Origin: Agrostemma githago | Lineage: Eukaryota; Streptophyta; Magnoliopsida; Caryophyllales; Caryophyllaceae | NCBI GenBank assembly: GCA_958450325.1 | Contig: OY288243.1 | Location: forward strand, 47,818,878 to 47,882,877 | Reading direction: 5' to 3' | Length of the DNA stretch: 64,000 bases | Shown here: positions 56,620-64,000 of the stretch, piece by piece | How positions within the stretch are numbered: the stretch's first letter is position 1 | Layout of the letters: every line of letters begins with the position of its first letter | The notes under the pieces: model-generated | Seen by the model: the letters and a program-made list of their open reading frames with translations, nothing else | What the model was told of the DNA's origin: nothing | Database searches by the model: none | Position numbers and translations under genes: made by a program

Positions 56620-58837
56620 AGTAGACACCCAAATTTGGACTTGGTGGGTGCAGAAGTGCCAAGCAAACACCCGATGATGATAGGACTGGAACGGGACACA
56701 GGTTCGCGATGTTTTAGATAGTTTTCTTACAGAACGGACCAAATAATTACTCGGAAAAAGTAAAACTAATATGATGGCAGCCTTAGTCGTGTTGTTACGG
56801 TCACATAGACACTAATTAGAGTCAATTCCGACACCGGGACCCCGAGTCGGTCCCGGAACTCGAACCGAGTCAACACCGTGCCAATTGAACCTCGAGATGA
56901 ATACCCGAGGTCCACTAAACCCACAACGCTACGTCAAACCCGGGGTAAACATCATCCCCAAGTAACGTATCACGCTCCTCCCTCTCGATTTTGGAAAGTA
57001 TCCAAAATCGTATCCTCAAAACTCCAACCGCCCCACCTGACGCGCCTGGGTCTCCCTACGCTCGAACCCAGGCGCCTGAGTCCTAGTGTGCCCCAAGTCA
57101 CGCGTCCATATGTACGACGGGGGCCGAAAACACCAGTAAATACCCCCTCCGGCTCATTCATTCGACACATCAATCAATCTTCTCTTCCCCCTCAAAAACT
57201 CCCGCTAAGGGCTCGCACTCCGACACCCGAGCCAAACGATCCACTTGATCGTAGTTTCGATAATAAAAGCGACATCAAGGCTACTCCTCACCTTCGAGCA
57301 CTCCACTCGATACCGAGGTGCCTGTGATCGACTAGCCCAAAATTAGTACACCGATTCTATTGGATTAGCCGCAGAACTAGCAAATAGTAACGGAGCTCTG
57401 CCGGAATAGCCGCGGGAAGGTCAAACGGTAACGGAACTCTGCCGGAATAACTAGTCAAGCTAGTTGGATCCGCCTGTCGAAGTCGTATCGTCACTAGGTT
57501 GCCATCTAAACAAAACTTTCCACATTCGCACGTTCTATTAGTATGCACTAGGCCCACAAACGTTCTATTATTATGCACTAGGCCCACGTTCTATTATTAT
57601 ACACTAGATGTGGGCGCTAGGCCCACAAACGTCTACTAAAATACGTAACGTCCCAACTTCAACCACAAATACAAAAACACACTAAATAGACCCGAGTAAT
57701 TCCGAGATCCGTTCTCGAAACTATCTATGCATCGAGTCCCGTTTAGTGTATACTCTGAGGGTGCAACTCCTCACTATGTGATTTACTTACCTTCGCATTT
57801 ACAGTTTTTCTTATGATTTATTGCTTTTATGACCTTATAATCGCATGCTAAATCACCTAACACGGAATTCAAAACGTAAAACAACTAAAACTGAACAAAG
57901 CGATGGTCGGGTTCCATATTAGTCCAGGTGCTCGCCTTATTAGGTTCGACGCATCTCTATTAATACCGAACTGACGCATCTTAAGCAGAATACCAGGTAA
58001 GGTATATCACGAGAATGACTAATATCCGTATTATCGCGTTAAAACTGATTTTCTAATACGTATAATACTAGTACTCTCTACTCTCCTACGTCCATCTTTT
58101 CATGGTCTGCCTGTCACGTGAAATCGCATGCAAAGAATGTAAACACAACTACTTTGACGACAATACTTACTTGTCCTTAAACAACCGACGTAGCTAAATA
58201 TAGGGTTAAAACAACGGATGTTACAGTACTTCTGCCACAACAAAAGAACTAGGATATCAGCCCACCGATTGATTAGTAGAGGCCGCTTTAGTGCGGGCGG
58301 GATTGGGTGATGACATCTATCGGATGTTGGCTTCCCAATACGTACCCTCACCCCTTACTCGGAATCAACGGTTTCCGGATGTCCGAAACCATTGGCAATA
58401 AGAGTCATTCTGGGCATGGAGTGCTTAAGGGTACACGTCTTTATCTTTAGGTCCCGTGCCACTCAACTTTGAGCCGACAAGGGATCAAAGTTGACTTGAA
58501 CGGTTTCCGAGTCCCCATAATTGACTCGGTGGCGACTCCACAAATCGGCAACGAATTCAATTCACTAAAAAGGTCGCCTTACCAAATGAATCATCTTTTA
58601 AACATTTACAACCACGACTCGATCGATTCCCAAACAGAAACACGGTTGCCCGCACCCGTCTAGTACAAGTCCGGATCGTCATCCAAATCGAGGTCCGACA
58701 GTTCGCCCCATATGCGAGATCGGACCGGCCCCCGGTTGGGAGGGGGCCGCGTGGGTGGCCGCCGCCACACGTTGAAAACCAGATCGGTCCCGCGCGGGCG
58801 CGCTCAGGGCGACGGGCGGTGCGGACGGATGTCCACA
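56620..58837 (+). repeat. 3' LTR of element B
   Basis: 2218 bp. Its first bases are AGTAGAC where the 5' LTR has TGTAGAC. It is slightly longer than the 5' LTR because of short duplications of cgttctattattatgcactaggcccac at 57530-57610. Ends gtccaca, followed by the target duplication gtttc. Confidence 0.9.
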
Positions 58838-59004
58838 GTTTCATATTTGGATAAAATTTAGAGGGGATGTCATGCCTAATAACTTGTCAATGCTCAATCA
58901 AACTAAAATAGCAAGCAATTTAACATAGGAAATTATTCATCAAACAAAGATAAAGATTAAAATTCTATGAGATTGTCAAAAATCATCTTAGCATTAATGG
59001 AATA

Positions 59005-59206
59005 CTCCCTCCGTTCCGATCATTTGTTTGCCTATTCTATTTTAAGCCGTCTTAGTCATTTGTTTGTCTTTTTATGTTAGAAATGTTTTTTATACTGTAT
59101 GCAATATGATCCTCCACATTCTCCGACTCCACATGTCACCTATTGATTGGATCTCTCCCTCTTCTTGGTCAAACAAAGGCAAACAAATGATCGGGGACAG
59201 ATGGAG
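59005..59206. mobile_element. Stowaway-type MITE, 202 bp
   Basis: Inverted terminal repeats of about 30 bp (ctccctccgttccgatcatt and inverse ...aatgatcggggacagatggag) with a ta duplication on both sides (59003-59004 and 59207-59208). The CTCCCTCCGT ends and TA target are typical of Stowaway (Tc1/mariner-derived). No coding capacity. Confidence 0.85.
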
Positions 59207-59208
59207 TA

Positions 59209-61984
59209 TAATATTGGAAAGAAGAGCAAGAGTATTGAACCTTTTTTCATTAGTGTCCACCATTGTCGTTTCATTTCAAAATTATCACCTCCTGTGAGTG
59301 ACTCCTGACTTGGTGAATTGGTGTATTAGTTCATGGTACCATTGGGTAGCTATATAACCTTGTGTCAAATACCTTTGACATTTATACTAATAACCCATTG
59401 ATGACAATTTTATGTATAAATCGAAGTCATCAATTATGTAGAAGTTTGAATGAAATTGTAAATTTAATACTACTCGACACTTCTGGTTGTTAGATCCAAG
59501 TTCTAATAACGTTGATTTAGAAGGGCTAAAAATTATCTCCAAGGGTTACATGAAAACTAAGATGATGATCGAAATCCACGAGATTGTTAAACAAAAAATA
59601 AAAATAATAGAACAAAATTACAGGAAAGAATAAGAATGAGCATCAAACCTTCGTCCAAGCAACAATACCTTTAGCCATCATTGTGCTTGACAATGGAAGA
59701 GTACAGAACAAATAATAAGCCTCAATAGTTAATTCATACACTTAATTCATCTGAAAATAGAGACATAACTTAACTTAAGGATCAAATGTTTTAAACTTTA
59801 TGAGTTAATTAAAATTTAACTTATCAGTTCGATTTAATTCCCGGTACAATAAGTCAAGAATGAGGCATTTTTATCTGAATGTTTCTCAGGAAATCAAGAA
59901 AAATAATTTAGTAAGAGAAATGTAATAGTGAGTTTACGGGAATACTAACATGAGCTTTTACTCGAGTTGCATCGTTCAAATAAGTCAAGGGCTTAAGCAT
60001 ATAGTATGAGAGTGATGGATTCTATTATCTTACTCAAATGTTTGGTAATTCAAGGTTCTGAATGTTCAAATCATTCCTCGTGGTTTCGCAACATTTTTTT
60101 TTGTTTTCTTTATACGTTAATGATCTTCAATTATCTATTTACTATTTGCCAAAGAATGGATGTCAATCTTCATAGGAAAATGAGTATGTTTGCCCGCATA
60201 TGTTCAAAATCTACAATATTCATGTATTTATACATAAACCTCATTAATCAGGAAACATTTCTTTTTAAAAACCAATGCGGCAATTCACACATTCAAATAA
60301 AAAGGAAGAGAGTGATAGTGAGTACACATCTAGAAATTATTATCATTTGAAAGTATCATTCCAAAGATCGGTTTTGTATTCTAAGGTGATGGACATTTCA
60401 ACTTCATCACCATCAATAATATACAACATAGAATGAATATACACACAAAGAACTACACATAAAAAGATGAAGCTTGATAATCAATATTGATGCGTAAAAT
60501 GAAATGATAAAATTATGTGTAAAATTGATTAATCTAAATCTAAAGAACATACCTTTGGGGAAATGAGAATAAAATAAGTGAGTGATGTCCATCTTCAATT
60601 TCTCCGTCATCCGGCTAGAACCACGATTCTCCTGGTAAATTGTCCAAATAGAATTTCCACCAAGCCTTATTGTTATGTTTTGCCCTCCATCAAACTATCA
60701 AATTGTTCAACTTCATATCTGAAAAGCTACATGATAAATACTCTAGTATTATTTTTTGTGATTCATATTTCACATATAAGGTGATTTCATCTCAAATAAT
60801 GATACCCAACCTTTAACTCTCTCCAATATGGTTGTAAAAACATTATTGTTTTATGCTTGTATATTCCTGAAGATCAATTCAAACCTGGATCTAAAAGGCT
60901 CGACTTTGAATGATTACATGAAAAAAAAATCAATGATATGCAAAAGCTCAAGATAATCAATAAAAAAACATTACAACAACCGTTAATCTTCTAAAATCCA
61001 GAAGGATAATTAAGTCATAGCAGAAATACGTATTTAGTGAAAACCTAAGCGAAGTACTTCAGTGTCAAACTAATTAAACTACCGCCACTTGACTATAAAA
61101 TTAAGCCAACTGAATAGCCCAATTCAACAAATCGACCAAAATTCAACTGAAATAAAGAAAAATACCTGAAAATTTCAGTGACGAATCATATAATCATCGA
61201 ATTCACTGGTTCGCGGAAGTGGATTTCATAATATACAGAAACTAAAATTATAATTAAGCAAGCGATGGAAGTAAAAAATAAATCTTCGATCTTGAAAGCT
61301 TGGCGATGTGCATCGATATGTGCTAATGGTATAATGGAGAGAAAGTAGATGAGAGAGGTGATTTTGAAACTTTTGATTGCCTAACATATGAGAAGGTAGT
61401 TATTGGTGAGATGGGAGAGAAAACTACTATAAATGGATTTAAGAAATTGTGAAACCTGAAATGGAAGTTTTAGTAGTGGAGGATGGAGGGTTTTCAGTTT
61501 TTCACTTTTCAGTTTTTCATGATAAATGTTTTAGTAGTTAGGTAAGCAGTTGGGAAGTTAGGAGGAAGTTATATTAATCACAATAAACTGCTGCATCATT
61601 CTTCTTTTATTTAATTTAATTGCTTTTTAACTGAGGCCAACTCATCGCATCATTCTTCTTTTATTTAATTTAATTGCTTTTTAAGTGAGGCCAACTCATC
61701 GACATGTCATTGCTACGTCATCGTCCAGTTGGCTGCTTACGTGGGTGAATGTAGTGTTTCCATTTTCTTTAGCTTTAATATATAAAAGATAAAATACGTT
61801 TCTAAAGAAACAACTGTATAATAGGTCTTATTTATCCTATATTTATATTACTCGTCATAATTTCATCTCAAACTATTTAAATATTTTTCTTGTCTGAAAC
61901 TCGGTTGACAACGTTCTTTCCTTCGCAAGCTAAGGTAATATAGTATCACTAATAATACAAAATTCACACGGAGTAATATCTTGT
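59209..61984. other. Intergenic AT-rich DNA, no gene
   Basis: No ORF resembles a known protein and no exon chain could be built. A 54-bp tandem duplication (gcatcattcttc...) lies at 61594-61701. Confidence 0.5.
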
Positions 61985-62165
61985 GACCTGACCTAACTAA
62001 TTAATTAGTCAAGACTTACCTATACAATTACATCACCCGTATTCTAAATTTATTTGGGTTCGTCATCCTAATTAAACTTAAATGTTTTACGGTATAAAAT
62101 TTATTCGTCATATTTCGTAACGATATTGAAAACAAAATACTATTATACAACGTAACATAAAACCA
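61985..62165 (+). mobile_element. Fragment of the 34901-48072 LTR family
   Basis: Aligns to 35445-35625 (shared acttacctatacaatta, tttatttgggttcgtcatcc, aaatgttttacggt). About 180 bp, both ends truncated. Confidence 0.7.
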
Positions 62166-62969
62166 TGTATAGACACCCACATTTGGCTGTTAGGTGTCAA
62201 TCGCAGTTTCCAAAAAGCCCCTATGATGATCGGACGTAAACATGACTTAATACGCTCGATTTTGGACTCAGAATCTATAGTATTTGGCGCGAGCTTTTAG
62301 CGGAGTAAAAATCTCACCAAACCAATCTCAAATCCAGGCCAGTAAGTCATTGTCCGAGCAGGTAATGAAAGGACCTGCAACATCATTAAGGGTATCTACT
62401 TGAGCCTTTATAACCCACGACTAACCGACTATTTCGTCACACCAGTATTCGGGACTGTCCAGGTTGGTCTGTACCAACCCAATACTGTGCACCCTGGGAC
62501 CCACTTGGCCCAGGACTGTAAATACATCCCGGATGACGTCTTTGCTCTCGTCCAATCAGAAGATCCCAACAATGCTGAGCCCGTCCTAAAGCTACTTTTC
62601 GGGGAAGAAACCGCGGCCCCAACACCAAAAGAAGATCTGGTCAATCTTATTCTTCGCAGTAATAGGTTTGACCCAACTAAGCTAATCTAAGATGTAGGCT
62701 CCGAGACGGGGAACAGAGCTTGGAGGAAGACTGTCAAATGGACCGACAATCAAGGAAGGACTTACAAGCTAATCGTCGGAGAGGGAGACATGCCTGAGTC
62801 TGAGTCTAAGTCCGAGTCGGAATCTGAGTCAGATTCTGAGGATGAGTCTAGAGAGTCCGGTGCTAGAGTCACTCCTGTAACCACCCCCCTCCCTTTAGTT
62901 ATTCCAGCTGCTGGTGCTTCGGGGTCTGTCCCGAGCGCCTTACCTATCCCGCCACTAACCAATGATGGC
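62166..62969 (+). pseudogene. Unrecognised broken ORF, possibly retroelement-derived
   Basis: The left 150 bp (tatagacacccacatttggctg) resemble the start of the A/B LTR. From about 62340 a frame is open through RLTDYFVTPVFGTVQVGL, then FALVQSEDPNNAEPVLKLLF, to TAA at 62688-62690. It continues in the same frame after the stop (WRKTVKWTDNQGRTYKLIVG) into a Ser/Glu/Asp repeat region (ESESESESDSEDES) and a Pro/Ala/Val-rich linker, until cut by the LTR at 62970. I do not recognise the protein. The mature start is not clear; no credible ATG. It may be the N-terminal Gag-like ORF of another retroelement. Confidence 0.45.
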
Positions 62970-64000
62970 TGTAACACCCCTGATTTTATAAATTAAATTA
63001 ATTTAAAATTATGTTCGTACTTTTATATTTACGATTGAACTCGTAATTCTCAAAATTATTATAAAACGCGTTTATCGTTCAATCGTTTCAAACTCCTAAA
63101 ATTCTATTTATCTCGGAAACATATTTTAATTCTTTTTCGATTTATTTTACACAATTAATTTAATTCTTATCGAAAATCTATTTCGACGATTTAAATTCTA
63201 AATTCTTTTATTTAGCTCGAAACTCATTTATTTTAAGTTTCGTCAAAATATTTATTTTCTTTCTCGAGAAATCAATTTAATTCACTTTATCGAAAATTTA
63301 TTATTTATCGGGAAATACTATTTGATCGTCTAATTATTTGTTTCTATAATCTTCGTTTTCGTCTCGAGTAAGTTATTTACTCATTTTATTCGACGGCCCG
63401 ATTAATTATTAATCTTTTAAACTCGTTTTAATTCGATTCGTGGGCCAGTCAACTTGTTGTTACGGGATTCGTTTAATTCGTATTTTCCTACCTGATTCAT
63501 TTCTGAATCCGTACACTTTTTCTTATTTGTTGAGTTGAATCCAACCCTTCATATTTCTGAATTCGGCCCCCCTTATTACTGTCATTCATACTCCTTCCTT
63601 TGCTTTACCCTATCCACCGCTTCATTCCACCTTATTACACTCACTCCCTCTTATCCTTTGTGTCTTAAATCCCGTCTCTATTCATCCTCCTCCGCTTCAC
63701 TTCTACATTCATTCCCCTTTACCTTTTACTGATCATTCTTCCCCCTTCTCTTTTTATTTTTCCCGCTGCTCCTTCCTCTTCTACTTCTTCTCCGGTCTGC
63801 TTCTGCTGCAGCTGTGTCGGTTTCTCCTTCTCGGTGTCTCTTGATGCTGCTGCTACGCCCCTGTTGCTGCTCCGATGCTGCTGTTGCTGCGCTGCTGCTG
63901 CTGTTGCTGCGCTGCTGCTGCTGTTGCTGCGCTGCTGCTACGCGGCTGCCGTTTCTGCTGCTACTGCGTCCCGCTGCTGCTGCTGCTGCTCGTGGATGTT
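62970..64000 (+). mobile_element. Start of another long LTR, truncated by the window
   Basis: Begins tgtaacacccctg at the break of the preceding ORF, the typical start of long plant LTRs. A possible target copy is atggc (62965-62969). AT-rich to about 63.5 kb, then C/T-rich. Its other end lies outside the window, so solo LTR or full element cannot be told. Confidence 0.65.
63800..64000 (+). repeat. (GCT)n / 21-bp minisatellite
   Basis: ctgctgctgctgttgctgcg repeats imperfectly with a period of about 21 within GCT-rich sequence at the right edge. It extends beyond the window. Confidence 0.75.

Larger units (their letters stand above)
23029..58837 (+). mobile_element. Ogre/Tat-like LTR element B with nested insertions
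   Basis: The LTRs are at 23029-25204 and 56620-58837, with a perfect target duplication gtttc (23024-23028 and 58838-58842), a primer site after the 5' LTR and a polypurine tract before the 3' LTR. Inserted into it are a CACTA element (25322-31576) and a solo LTR with a Tat element inside (34901-48072). Without these the element is about 16.4 kb. Its own coding parts, plus strand, are gag (33.07-33.73 kb), the end of an archaeal-type RNase H and integrase (34.2-34.9 and 48.07-49.0 kb). Protease and RT are absent. On the opposite strand it carries two further genes between integrase and 3' LTR. All reading frames are broken, so this copy is dead. Confidence 0.9.

Overview
The window is plant nuclear DNA from a repeat-rich, gene-poor region of a flowering plant. 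The evidence is plant-type LTR retrotransposons (Ty3/gypsy Tat/Ogre-like, Athila-like), a CACTA transposon, a Stowaway-type MITE, a LINE tail, plant-mobile-domain genes, and fragments of plant genes (LRR receptor kinase, prolyl-tRNA synthetase, TTC5-like TPR gene). I cannot name the species. I see no intact host gene, rRNA, tRNA or CRISPR array.

Layout. 1-7.8 kb: remains of an Ogre/Tat-like element ('A'): a 5' LTR running in from the left edge and split by a 3.4 kb solo LTR (196-3620, duplicated target cagtc), a primer site, a tandem-repeat leader and a decayed gag; then an inverted LTR fragment of the same family and an LTR-like stretch with palindromes. 7.8-12.5 kb: a retroelement-type extra-ORF relic, four or five exons of an LRR receptor kinase pseudogene, and a 5'-truncated LINE. 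12549-22068: a complete, young Athila-like element on the minus strand with two near-identical 1.57 kb LTRs, target duplication acgtc, a tRNA-Asp primer site, and a single intact 1053-residue Gag-protease ORF but no RT, RNase H or integrase, so non-autonomous. 23029-58837: a second Ogre/Tat-like element ('B', plus strand, target duplication gtttc), stretched to 35.8 kb by nested insertions. These are a 6.3 kb CACTA element in its leader (25322-31576, duplication tta) that carries pieces of two host genes, and a solo LTR (34901-48072, duplication cagac) that split B's integrase and was itself hit by a complete Tat-lineage element (37260-46623, minus strand, duplication gtgat). 58.8-64 kb: AT-rich DNA with a MITE, an LTR fragment, an unrecognised broken ORF, and the start of another LTR that runs off the right edge.

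How the parts relate. The order of events can be read from the target duplications: B inserted first; the solo LTR entered B's integrase and the CACTA entered B's leader; the Tat element entered the solo LTR. The Tat element still reads gag-PR-RT-RNaseH-aRNaseH-INT in one frame, broken only by three in-frame TAG codons, one of them in the context UAG-CAA-UUA known for translational readthrough in plant RNA viruses. B lacks protease and RT, but between its integrase and 3' LTR it carries two antisense, intron-containing genes of plant-mobile-domain/DUF7745 type (49.67-55.33 kb), followed by two tandem-repeat blocks. The most unusual content is these antisense genes, the gene-capturing CACTA, the readthrough-like stop, and the gag-only Athila-like element with a duplicated polypurine tract and palindrome arrays.
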